In this document: piece by piece, positions 10,461 through 19,479 of the stretch | Position numbering within the stretch: position 1 is the first letter of the stretch | How the letters are laid out: each line of letters starts with the position of its first letter | Assembly (NCBI GenBank): GCA_963779805.1 | Contig: CAVZZN010000006.1 | Location: 248,001 to 312,000 of the forward strand | DNA: 64,000 bases | Source of the DNA: CAIWHR01 sp963779805 | GTDB taxonomy: Bacteria > Pseudomonadota > Gammaproteobacteria > Burkholderiales > Casimicrobiaceae | Direction of reading: 5' to 3' | Program-made: the position numbers and the translations under genes | The notes under the pieces: generated by a model | The model's database searches: none | What the model was told of the DNA's origin: nothing | What the model saw: only the letters and a program-made list of their open reading frames with translations

Positions 10461-11306
10461 TGGTACTGAATCGCGGGTTGCGCGAGCTCGCGTGGTGGTT
10501 CCTCCCGGTCGCGGCCACGGCGACCGTGCTCGGGGTCGAAGTGGAATGGAGCCGGCGGCCGGTTGCCGCCGTGGTGGCGCCGGCCGAAGCCCCGCAGGAG
10601 AGCGTCGAGCCCGGCCTGCTGCCGGAATTCTCGATCCCGGGCGGGGTCGAGTCGCGGCGCGAGACGGTGGACCGGACCCTGTTCAACCCCACGCGGCGGC
10701 CCGCGCCGTCGCCGGCGGCGCCCGAGGCGGCCAAGCCGAAGATGCAGCGCGGACAGTTCGTGCTCACCGGCACCACGCTGGTGGACGGCAAGAGCACGGC
10801 TTTCCTGCGCGAGGTGAGCGGCGGCAAGCCGCGGCGCGTGCATCAGGGCGAAACGGTCAACGGCCTCACCGTGACCGAGGTCAAGCCCGACCGCGTGAAG
10901 CTCACGATGGGCGACGAGTCCGAGGAGCTCCTGCTGCGCGTCGTCGGCAACCCGAAGCCCACGCCCGGCGCGCCCGTGCAGCGCACCGCCGCGACGCCGC
11001 CCCCCGCGCCCGGGGCAGGCGATGGCGCTCCCGCAAGCGGCGCCGGGCACGCCGGACGCCAGCGTGCAGGCGCTGATCGAGCGCCGCAGGGCGCTGCGTC
11101 TCATGCAGCAGCAGGTCATGGACGACGATCCGGGCGACCCCAAGGATCCCCGTACCATCGCAGCGCAACAGGCTGCGCAGGCCGCGCAGGGGCAACCGGT
11201 GCCGCAGCCCGGGCAGCCGGCGGTGCCTCCCGCCGTCGCGCCGTCCGGCCCGACCAACCCGCTCACGTTCGAAGAGATGTACCGCCGGCGCTTCCAGCAG
11301 CGGTAG
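10457..11306 (+). CDS. GspC-like HR-domain protein in the gspN position (one frameshift)
   Basis: The N-terminus has one membrane helix (WWFLPVAATATVLGVEVEW), then a Pro-rich linker and a domain reading LTGTTLVDGKSTAFLREVSG and VHQGETVNGLTVTEVKPDRV. That pattern resembles the homology region of GspC/PilP, which contacts the secretin. The gene sits where gspN often lies, between gspM and gspD, so either name may be found in databases; I therefore give no symbol. A shift near 11015 joins the Pro-rich stretch to ALPQAAPGTPDASVQALIER in another frame, ending FEEMYRRRFQQR at the TAG of 11304. Repaired length is about 283 residues. No PDZ domain is seen. Confidence 0.72.
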
Positions 11307-11394
11307 AGCTCGCCATGCTTCCAGCCTCGCCGACGCGCTTCGTCCGACATGTGCCTTCGGTCGCTCGCACCGAGGCCATACGCAAGAGGACCCG

Positions 11395-13645
11395 ATGTCG
11401 ATCCTGAACATGCGCTTTGCGCGCTTCGTGCCGCTATGGGCATCCATCGCGATGCTCGCGGCGTGCGCCACCACGCCCGAACCGGCGCCCTCGACCAAGG
11501 TGCGCAAGCCCGACCTCGGCACGAACATCGCGGTGACGCAAGGACCGGCGGCCGCGCCCGTTGCGCCGCCTGCGCCGGAGCCCCTGATCCACAAGGGTAC
11601 GGGGGTCGTCGTGAAGGGCCAGCAGCCGGGCGGCGCCGTGGCGCCCACCCCGCCTGCGCCGGCCTCCGGCGGCAGCGTCGTGCTGAACTTCGAGGGTGCC
11701 GACGTGCGCGAGGTCGTGCGCAACATCCTCGGCGACATCCTCAACGAGAGCTACACGATCGACCCCACCGTCGGCGGGCAGGTCACGATCCGCACGTCGA
11801 GCGGCATCCCGCGCGAGGCGCTCCCGGCCACGCTCGAGACGCTGCTGCGGATGAACGGCGCCACGATGGTCCGCGAGAACGGCTCTACAAGATCCTGCCG
11901 CAGGCTGCCGCCGTGCGCGGCAACACCACGCCGCAACTCGGCAGCTCGCAGCGGCCGCTGCCGCCCGGCTACTCGGTGCAGGTCGTGCCGCTGCATTACG
12001 TCGGCGCACGCGACATGGCGCGCCTGCTGGAGCCCTTCGCGAAGGAGGCGACCGCCGTGCGCACCGACGAGCTGCGCAACCTGCTCATCCTGTCGGGCAC
12101 CGAGCGCGAGCTGCGGCACCTGCTCGATGCCGTCGACATGTTCGACATCGACTGGATGAAGGGCATGTCCGCGGCGATCTTCACGCTGAAGAACTCGGAC
12201 GTGAAGACGGTCATGACCGAGATCGAGCGCATCATCGGTCCCGCCGCGCAGAGCCCGTTCGGCGGCATCCTGCGCGTGGTGCCGATCGAGCGCATGAATG
12301 CGCTGCTCGTCATCACGCCGCAGCCCGCCTATCTCGACCAGGCGAAGCAATGGATCGAGAAGCTGGACCAGGGCGGGGAGGGTGGAGGCCAGCGCTTCTT
12401 CGTGTACAACATGCAGAACCAGCGGGCGGAGAAGATCGCGCCGCTGCTGCAGCAGGCGTTCACCGGTCGCGCGACCCAGACGACCGTGACCACGCAGCCG
12501 ACCCTCGCGCCCGGTACGCCCGCCGGGCAGATCGTGTCGCCGCCGCCATTCCAGGCGCAGGCGCTCGTGCAGCCGAACGCGCCGCAGCCCACGACGCCGC
12601 CGGCGCAGACGGCGGCCTCCGCGGCAGCCCAGACCGCCGCGGCGATCGCGAGCCGCACCGGGGCCGGCATCGGCGACGGCATCGTGCGCAACCTGCAGGT
12701 CGTCGCGGACAAGGACAACAACACGATCCTGATCGTCGCCACGCAGGCCGAGTACGCGATCATCGAATCGGCGCTGCGGAAGCTGGACGTGCCCTCGCGC
12801 CAGGTGCTGATCGACGTCACGATCGCCGAGGTGAAGCTCAAGAACGACTTGTCGCTGGGGGTCGAGTGGTACTTCCGCAATGGCGCCAACCAGGCGGGCG
12901 GCATCGTTCAACTCGGGCACGAATCCGGGCAATCCCTTCGCCGGGGCCGCGGCCACCGGTCGGCGTCGGGCTGGCGGCCAGCGCACCGGGGTTCAACTAC
13001 CTCCTCGCCGGCGGATTCCCGGGCGGCATCCAGGCGGCGCTGAAGCTGCTCGAAACGTCGGGGAACACGCGGATCATCGCCAATCCGCACGTCGCCGCGC
13101 TCGACAACCAGAAGGCGACGATCAAGGTCGGCGACCGCATCCCGATCAACCAGCAGACGGTCGTGAACGGCACGTCCAACGCGATCACCACGACCGCCCA
13201 GTACATCGACACCGGCGTCCTCCTCACGGTCACGCCGCACATCAATGCCGGCGGGCTGGTGAACATGGACGTCTCGGCCGAGGTGAGCAATCCCGGTCCG
13301 ACCACGGTTCCCGGCGAGGCGCCGCCGATCGGCACCCGGTCCGTCCAGACGATGCTGACGGTGCAATCCGGGCAGACGATGGTCATGGGCGGCCTCATCG
13401 GCGATTCGAAGATCCAGTCGAACAGCGGCCTGCCGATCCTGTCGCGCATTCCGGTGCTGGGCGGGCTCTTCGGCTCGCAGGACCTGAACTCCGTCCGCAC
13501 GGAACTCGTGCTTTTCATCACGCCGCGGCTCGCCGACAATGAAATTGACATGAAAAATGTCGTCGACGACCTCCGCCGCCGCATGGTGCTCATGGATCAG
13601 GTGTTTCCACGCAAAAACCCACCCGAAAACCCGCAAACGCCGTGA
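11395..13645 (+). CDS. gspD: Type II secretion secretin GspD, lipoprotein type (three frameshifts)
   Basis: GspD forms the outer-membrane channel. The start at 11395 has an AAGAGGA site. The signal peptide ends in a lipobox (SIAMLAAC), so this secretin carries its own lipid anchor. An N0 domain (VVLNFEGADVREVVRNILGD) is followed by N1-N3 repeats (VVPLHYVGARDMARLLEPFA; IFTLKNSDVKTVMTEIERII). The secretin core has FPGGIQAALKLLETSGNTRI, VGDRIPINQQTVVNGTSNAI, and a C-terminal ILSRIPVLGGLFGSQ. The frame changes near 11880, 12905 and 12955, but the protein reads on each time. Repaired length is about 750 residues. Placing gspD last, after gspM, is common in betaproteobacteria. Confidence 0.92.
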
Positions 13646-13801
13646 AACCGTCGCCAATCAGCGACGAATGCGGTGTGGCGACCACGCAACAGGCCTGCGG
13701 GCCAATACGTGCGAAGGAAAGGCCAATTGACGGTGCTAGTTCGTTTCTATAGGCTTAAATCACATGCCGGCGCGCCGGCAGGCGGCGAGGAGCACAGGCC
13801 G
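13646..13801. other. Spacer after gspD
   Basis: No gene is supported in this short gap. A GAGGAG at about 13787-13792 is a plausible ribosome binding site for the lipoprotein starting at 13802. The upstream frame is also open to 13673, but the protein from there lacks any conserved or signal-like sequence before the hydrophobic segment. Confidence 0.5.
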
Positions 13802-14275
13802 ATGCAGGGGCGCGGCGCAGAACGATGTGGCGTTTTGGACGGGTCCCGCCGGGCGCAGTCGGGCCCGGGGCGCTTCAGGGCAGGCATCGCAGCAGCGCTG
13901 GCTACGGCTGCTCTGCTGGCCGGATGCGCGGGACCTGCGGCACTGTCCCCGTCCGCAACGCCCGAGCAGAAAGAAAAGGTGGTGGCCGAGCGCGCCGAGG
14001 CGCGCTGGGCGGCGCTGATCAAGGGAGATCTTAACGCGGCATATGCCTATCTCACCCCGGCTACCCGGGCCACGATGAGCCTGGACCAGTACAAGGGGCG
14101 CATCAAGCCGGGGATCTGGCGAGCCGCCAAGGCCGAGAAGGTGAAGTGCGACGGCGACGTCTGCGGCGTTGCGATGCAGATCACCTACGATATGCCGAAA
14201 ATGAAGGGGATCACGACGCCGCTCGAAGAAACCTGGATCATCGAGGGTGGCACCCCGTGGTACGTTTATCGCTGA
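13802..14275 (+). CDS. Small lipoprotein with NTF2-like domain, unknown function
   Basis: The protein has a basic N-terminus, a hydrophobic helix (IAAALATAALLAGC) ending in a lipobox LAGC, and a mature domain of about 115 residues. Its start, VVAERAEARWAALIKGDLNA followed by AYAYLTPATRATMSLDQYKG, looks like the helix-helix opening of an NTF2-like or calcium-sensor-like fold, and it ends ETWIIEGGTPWYVYR. I do not know its function. The same pattern recurs twice in the gene at 54774-55611 (ERVAAMWKARVDQDWKTIYG, FMSPAFRAAVPLDAF), so they are paralogues. It lies directly upstream of the exported protein at 14419, itself the likely relative of the one at 53244. Confidence 0.75.
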   Translation: MQGRGAERCGVLDGSRRAQSGPGRFRAGIAAALATAALLAGCAGPAALSPSATPEQKEKVVAERAEARWAALIKGDLNAAYAYLTPATRATMSLDQYKGRIKPGIWRAAKAEKVKCDGDVCGVAMQITYDMPKMKGITTPLEETWIIEGGTPWYVYR

Positions 14276-14320
14276 GCCGTTGCAAAATGGACACAGCAGG
14301 ACGGCGATGGGAATGCGGTA

Positions 14321-14348
14321 TTGTTTGTGGGATCGCGAAAGCTGTAAT
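14321..14348 (+). promoter_or_regulatory. Candidate promoter for exported protein gene
   Basis: TTGTTT at 14321-14326 and TGTAAT at 14343-14348 are 16 bases apart in an AT-rich island of otherwise GC-rich DNA, upstream of the 14419 gene. The match to sigma-70 boxes is moderate. Transcription would begin just before the palindrome at 14369. Confidence 0.4.
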
Positions 14349-14368
14349 AACATTCGCGCGTTGTTGAT

Positions 14369-14388
14369 TTTAAAGTGATCACTTTAAA
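14369..14388. promoter_or_regulatory. Perfect 20-base palindrome, candidate operator
   Basis: TTTAAAGTGATCACTTTAAA reads identically on both strands. It stands 30 bases before the start codon of the exported protein and just downstream of the candidate promoter, so it could be a repressor site or, in RNA, a ten-pair hairpin close to the AAAGGAG ribosome binding site at 14400-14406. I do not recognise the binding protein. Confidence 0.55.
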
Positions 14389-14418
14389 TCTCGAAACACA
14401 AAGGAGTCATCAGGAGCC

Positions 14419-15896
14419 ATGAATACCTTCAACAAGAAATCGCTGTACACCGCGCTCGCTGGTCTGGGCGTACTCGGTGCGACAGGCGCTGCGCAAGCGG
14501 TCAATGTGAACCCCAACGGCCTCGGCGATGCGTTGGTGTATCCGTATTACACGACGCGCGCGGTCGGCGTGAGCGACGCAACGACCTCGGGCAATGCGTA
14601 CAACTCGCTGCTGTCCGTCGTCAATTCGACCGGCAGCGCGAAGGCCGTGAAGGTCCGCTTCCTGGAAGGCAAGAACAGCCGAGAAGTGCTGGACTTCAAC
14701 CTCTTCCTGTCGGCGTTCGACGTGTGGACCACCGCGATCATCCCGACGGGCACCGGCGGAGTGACCGCAGCCAACAACGTCGGCGCGAAGATCATCACGT
14801 CTGACAAGTCCTGCACGCTGCCGGCGATCCCGTCTGGCGGCCAGGACTTCTTCAACTACGCGTACACCGGTTCCGCGGACGACAAGGGCGGCTCGGGCCT
14901 GGATCGCACGCGTGAAGGCTACGTCGAGATCATCGAGATGGCGACGTACGCGTCGACCACCACCACGTACAAGCAGATCACGCACGTCAACGGCGTGCCG
15001 CCGGGATGCGCGAGCGTCAACGACACGCAAGCTGCGAAGGACGCATCGCCGGTGGCCGGCGGCCTGTTCGGCGGCATCTCGCTGATCAACGTCAACGCCG
15101 GTACCGACTACTCGACCGAAGCCGTCGCGCTGGCCAACTTCTACACGATCGGCTCGAACTACAACGCCGCCGGCGTCATCACGCCCGACCTGACGCAGGC
15201 GCAACCGCCGCAGTCAGCCAGGTCGTGGCGAACAACAACGTCTACACCTCGACGTGGGCCGCCGGTGCGGATCCGGTCAGCGCCGTGCTGATGCACGACA
15301 ACGTGCTGAACGAGTTCGTGCTCGACACCGTCACCAACTCGGGCACCGACTGGGTGGTCACGTTCCCGACCAAGCGCTACTACGTGAACGTCGGCACGGG
15401 CAATGCGCCGAGGCTGTTCCAGCGCAACTTCAACGCGTCGGCCGGCTCCTGCGACGACGTCTCGCTGGCGATCTGGGACCGCGAAGAGCAAACGACGTCC
15501 TCGCCGATCAGCTTCTCGCCGCCGCCGCCCACGCCGACCAACTCGATCTGCTGGGAAGCGAACGTTCTCACGTTCAACAACAAGAACGTGCTGAACTCGG
15601 CGAACGTCGCCAACATCCCGACGAGCTTCCAGAACGGCTGGCTGCGTCTGGGCTTCCCGGGAGCGGCGGGCATTCCGCCGGCCTCGGCTCCGAACGCGCT
15701 GGTGCACACGCTGGGCAACGCCGCGACGTCCATCACGGCGATCAACGGTGCGACGACCGGTGGCAACACGGTCACGTACTACGGTCTGCCGGTGGTCGGC
15801 TTCATGGTCCAGTCGTTCACCAACGGCAACGTCGGGGGCGTGCTGTCGAACTACGGCGGCGACTTCCGCCACCGCTTCACCACGCGCATCCAGTAA
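14419..15896 (+). CDS. Exported protein of unknown function, LVYPYYT family (one frameshift)
   Basis: A Sec signal peptide (LYTALAGLGVLGATGAAQA) is followed by a mature protein of about 465 residues. It opens NPNGLGDALVYPYYTTR, then LLSVVNSTGSAKAVKVRFLE and SREVLDFNLFLSAFDVWTTA. This looks like a recurring secreted or surface family in beta- and gammaproteobacteria with no function known to me. Ten or so cysteines are absent; a few occur, in CTLPAIPSG and SCDDVSLAIWDREE. The frame changes near 15205, after which AAVSQVVANNNVYTSTWAAG continues to the TAA. It is followed by a strong terminator, so it is transcribed with at most the lipoprotein before it. The T2SS just upstream may export it; this is inference. 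Confidence 0.78.
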
Positions 15897-15921
15897 TCGA
15901 CGCGCGAGTCTCACGCTCTGG

Positions 15922-15952
15922 AAGCGGGGCCCTTCGGGGTCCCGCTTTTTTT
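15922..15952 (+). terminator. Rho-independent terminator after exported protein
   Basis: AAGCGGG pairs with CCCGCTT, extended by CCC-TTCG-GGG at the tip, followed by seven T. This is a textbook terminator 25 bases after the stop codon at 15896. Confidence 0.92.
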
Positions 15953-16336
15953 GTTCGCGCACGTCACTGCCGGGAACGATGCCTGCTGGTGCGACGGGCG
16001 GGACCCGATGATCGTGCATCGCGCGGGTGAAAGCACCACCGGAGCGTGCCGTGGCGCGGCGTAATGCGTCGCAGTGCGGCATGCAGGCGCGCGGACCGCT
16101 GCAGGGTCGTGCGCCACAGCGTCGCGCGTGGCGCGCCGGCGAGCGCAACGGCATCGCGCTCAATGCGCGCGAGTTGCGCCAAATCAGAAGTTTTCACTTG
16201 CAGTTCACGCGCTATACGAGTGAAAATAGCGCCCGAATGCACCCCACCCCGAATGGACTTATGCCGTTGGTATAGGTGGTTCGGATCTTGCGCTACCCGG
16301 TAGCCCGACCGGCTACCACGAACGGAGATTTCCTTC
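15953..16336. other. Intergenic region with an inverted repeat
   Basis: No gene is supported here. TTTTCACT at 16191-16198 and AGTGAAAA at 16219-16226 form an 8-base inverted repeat around a 20-base spacer that contains TATACG. The arms are well placed for an operator about 110 bases before the next gene. GGAG at 16324-16327 precedes the ATG at 16337. Confidence 0.4.
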
Positions 16337-17279
16337 ATGCGCCTTTCCCCCAGGCACATTCTCAACCCCGTACTCGCTTCCGCCACCTGTGCCCTGTTCA
16401 TCGGCGCCGCTCCCGCCGCCAATGCAGGCACCACCCAGACCGACCTCTCCACCTGCACCGGCGGGTGGTCGATCGTCGGCAATGTCTTCAGCTGCACCGA
16501 CAATGGCACCAGCACGGGCGGCGGCGGAACCGGCGCTCCGACCAACTGCACCATCTCGCCCACGTCGTTTTCGCTTCCCGCCGCCGGCGGACAGGTGAGC
16601 ATCAGCTGCGTCGTGTGCCGGCACGGCCGCGACGTCGTGGTCGTGGGCGGTGGGTGGCAGCACCAGCTCGACGACGGGCAATTCGGGCAGCTACAGCGGG
16701 AACATCGTCCCGCCCGCCACGATCACGGCAACGCCGATGAACGGCACCACCGCGGGCACTGCATTCACGGTCCAGGTGACGGCGCAATCGAACGGCGGCG
16801 GCACGGGCGGCAACACCGGCGGCGGCGTCGGCTCCTGCGCCGGCTTCACCAGCACTCGCGTGCTCGTGCTCGACTGGAACAATCCGACCCGCGTTTTCAC
16901 GTCCAGCGCTGGCGGCTTCGGGGCTAACGACGCGGTCGTGGTCCAGTTCACGACCGGACCCAACCCGAGCCCCGCGGGCAATCTGCCGAAGATCGTGGCT
17001 GCGGAATACGTGAGCGCGCCGTCCGGTCGTATCGCAACCCTGTCGGACAAGGCCTGCGACTTCGGCTCCGGCCTCGCCATGGGCGCGGTAACCGTGAACG
17101 GTGCGACGACGGTGACGATGCCGTTCAGCGTCGGCCCGAACAATACGGGTTATTATGCGAGTCTGCAGCCCTCGACCACGTACTACATCAACATCAAGAA
17201 CGCTCCCGGCTCCACGTGCGGCCTGAGCGGCAGCTGCGATATGTACGTCGACCTGCTGAAGCCGGGCTCCGGTTACTGA
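16337..17279 (+). CDS. Exported protein with Ig-like segment and Gly-rich linkers (one frameshift)
   Basis: A signal peptide (LASATCALFIGAAPAANA) leads a mature protein of about 285 residues. It starts with a Cys-containing strand and a Gly/Thr/Ser linker, then CTISPTSFSLPAAGGQVSIS, which resembles one strand pair of bacterial Ig-like domains. The frame shifts near 16615 and resumes as STSSTTGNSGSYSGNIVPPA and TAFTVQVTAQSNG. A second Gly-rich linker precedes a C-terminal domain with GSCAGFTSTRVLVLDWNNPT and ending CGLSGSCDMYVDLLKPGSGY. Function unknown; it could be an adhesin or a T2SS substrate. A terminator follows at 17300, so the gene is a single unit. Confidence 0.72.
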
Positions 17280-17299
17280 CCGCAAGCGGCTCCCGATCC

Positions 17300-17326
17300 G
17301 GCCCCGCACCCAGCGGGGCCTTTTTT
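17300..17326 (+). terminator. Rho-independent terminator
   Basis: GGCCCCGC and GCGGGGCC form a perfect eight-pair stem around an ACCCA loop, followed by six T. It lies 21 bases after the stop at 17279. Confidence 0.95.
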
Positions 17327-17467
17327 CTGGCGAGCCGGAACTGCGAGATGCCGGGGCTTCGTCGCTCCGGCATCGACCGTTGCGGCGCCTTGGTGCCGCG
17401 CGTTGCGGCCCTATCTGCTCGCGGCGCGCCATGGCGCGTTCCCCCTATCACTACTGCATCGCATCGA

Positions 17468-18431
17468 ATGAATACACGAATCGCGTTTCTCCTTTCCGCC
17501 GCGTTGATCGGCGGGCCCGTCATGGCCGCAGCGCCGAACCCTGCCGAGGTCGTTCTGGCCGAGAACAGCAGCGCGAAGATCACCCGCGCCGATTACGACG
17601 CCGAGCTCGCGAAGCTGGCGCCGGACATGCGCGGCGCATTTGCGGTCGATCCGCGCCGGGTGGGCGCCTTGGTCGACAATCTCCTGGTGATGAAGACGCT
17701 GGCGGCGCAGGCCCGCAGCGCGGGGATCGAGCGCCGACCGGATGTCGAGCAGCGACTCGCGCTCGAGAACGCGCGGCTGCTTGCCACGGTGGAGGTCGAG
17801 GAGATCGCGAAGCGCGCAGGCGCAGCGTTCGATGCGAAGAAGTCGGACTTCGAGGCGCGCGCGAAGGAGATCTACCGCATCGAGGGAGCCAAGTACGATG
17901 CGCCGGAGATGGTCAAGGTCTCGCAGATCCTGTTTCGCGTCGACCGCCGCGGCCGCGAGGCCGCCGAGGCCGCAGCACGCGCGGCCCTGGCGAAGATACG
18001 GGCGGGGACCGACTTCGCGGCGGTTGCAAAGGAGATGTCAGACGACCTCGCGGCGCAGGGCCAACGGCGGCGAGCTTGGATGGGTGTCCGCGCAGGCGCT
18101 CGATCCGGACTTCGCGAAGGCCGCATTCGATCTGAAGAACGTCGGCGACGTGAGCGAGCCGGTGCTCTCGCGCTATGGCTACCACCTCATCCGGTTCGAG
18201 GGTCGTCGCCCGGCGGGACGCAAGCCCTTCGACGAGGTGAAGGCCGACATCATGGCAGGACTCAGGAAGCGCTACGTCGATGATGCCCACAACGAGGCGG
18301 TGGCGAGCATCCGCACGGACCCGAAGACCACGATCAACAGGGAGGCGATGGATGCCATCGTGCAGAAGATCGATGCGGCTGAGTTCGTCGTGCCTCTGAT
18401 CCCGCTCGCGCCCAAGGCGCCCGCCAACTGA
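17468..18431 (+). CDS. Periplasmic parvulin-type peptidyl-prolyl isomerase (PpiC/SurA-like, one frameshift)
   Basis: The protein would speed proline isomerisation of proteins in the periplasm. ATG 17468 begins a signal peptide (IAFLLSAALIGGPVMA). A helical SurA-like N-domain (ITRADYDAELAKLAPDMRGA, LLVMKTLAAQARSAGIERRP) precedes the parvulin domain: VKVSQILFRVDRRGREAAEA, FAAVAKEMSDDLAAQ, then GGELGWVSAQALDPDFAKAA in another frame after a +1 shift near 18065, and VSEPVLSRYGYHLIRFEGRR. Repaired length is about 320 residues. It stands 65 bases upstream of the ABC transporter genes on the same strand, so it may help fold exported proteins or just share transcription. Confidence 0.85.
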
Positions 18432-18495
18432 CGGGAGCAAAGCTGTCGCGCGCTGCCGGGCACCCTCGAACGGCGATGCGCAAAGGACCCGAGGC

Positions 18496-19362
18496 ATGAA
18501 CGCGCCGTCAGCAACGCAGGGCCCGGGCGCCATGGCGTCGACGCCGCCTTCCGCGACTCCGGCGCAACCGTCCCCGGGCCAGCGGCCCGGCGCGGCGCGG
18601 CGCAACTGGGTGCTGTTCTCGAACTTCTATCGACGCGAGATCACCAACCGCTACCTTGGCAGCGGCGTCGGTCTGCTCTGGGCGTTGGTGCATCCCATTG
18701 CGCTTCTCGTGGTGTACGAATTCGTGTTCACCACGATCTACCAGGCGCGCGGCTTCGGCAACCAGAGCTTCCTGCTGTTCGTCGCCGTCGCGCTGTGGCC
18801 GTGGCTCGCCACCCAGGAAGGCCTCCAGCGCGCGACGGTCAGCCTCGCGGGCTACGGCGGGCTCATCCGGCGCGTCGCGTTTCCGCACGAGCTCGTCGTG
18901 TACGCGTCCGTGCTCGCCACGTTCACCCTGCAGTTCGTGGGTTACATCCTGGTCCTGGCGATCCTCGCGCTCGTCGGCGAGCCGGTGCGCTTCCAGGGTC
19001 TGCTCGTCGCGATACCGGTTTGGATCGTGCTCGCCATCGCAACGATCGGCGTGTCGCTGTGCCTCTCCGCGCTCCAGGTCTTCATCCGCGACATCGAGCA
19101 CGTGCTCATGCCCGTGATGATGATCCTCATGTACCTCGCGCCGATCCTGTATCCGCTCTCGCTCGTGCCGGCCCGGCTGCAGCCGTGGGTCGCGGCCAAC
19201 CCGTTCGCGTGGCTGGTGGAGCGCCTGCGCCAGTCGCTCCTCGACGGGATGCTCGCCTTCACGTGGGCCGATCCTCTCGCGCTCGCGGCGGCGTTGCTGG
19301 TATTCGCGGGCGGACTGTGGGTGTTCCGGCGGCTCTCGCCGACGTTCGAGGATTTCGTGTGA
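18496..19362 (+). CDS. wzm: O-antigen/capsule ABC exporter permease (Wzm-like)
   Basis: This is the membrane half of an ABC exporter that moves lipid-linked polysaccharide across the inner membrane. After a Pro/Ala-rich N-terminus, YRREITNRYLGSGVGLLWAL marks the start of the ABC2 membrane domain. Six hydrophobic segments follow, among them HPIALLVVYEFVFTTIY, LLFVAVALWPWLATQEG and MPVMMILMYLAPILYPLSLV. The last loop has NPFAWLVERLRQSLLDGM, typical of Wzm. Length 288 residues. The matching ATPase starts 117 bases later. A second permease of the same family lies at 46350. Confidence 0.9.
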   Translation: MNAPSATQGPGAMASTPPSATPAQPSPGQRPGAARRNWVLFSNFYRREITNRYLGSGVGLLWALVHPIALLVVYEFVFTTIYQARGFGNQSFLLFVAVALWPWLATQEGLQRATVSLAGYGGLIRRVAFPHELVVYASVLATFTLQFVGYILVLAILALVGEPVRFQGLLVAIPVWIVLAIATIGVSLCLSALQVFIRDIEHVLMPVMMILMYLAPILYPLSLVPARLQPWVAANPFAWLVERLRQSLLDGMLAFTWADPLALAAALLVFAGGLWVFRRLSPTFEDFV

Positions 19363-19450
19363 GCCCGAAGGGCCGCCCGAGGGCGAACACCGGAGTGCGC
19401 AGCACGAAGGTAGCCCAATGAGCCCGAAGGGCCGCCCCGAGGGCGAACAC
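19360..19450. repeat. Two direct repeats between wzm and wzt
   Basis: The 30-base block at 19360-19390 (TGAGCCCGAAGGGCCGCC followed by CGAGGGCGAACAC) recurs at 19419-19450 with one extra C. The period is about 59 bases and CGCAGCAC follows in both copies. The first copy begins exactly at the wzm stop codon. A diverged third copy sits at the start codon of the glycosyltransferase at 39109 on the other strand. It resembles short mobile repeats known to sit at gene ends in some Burkholderiales. Confidence 0.7.
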
Positions 19451-19479
19451 GAACGTAGCGCAGCACGGAGCGCGACGGC

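Noticed and set aside
14419..14480. Idea that the exported protein is a porin
   Set aside because: The mature part lacks regular alternating strands and a terminal aromatic residue; it ends in Gln.
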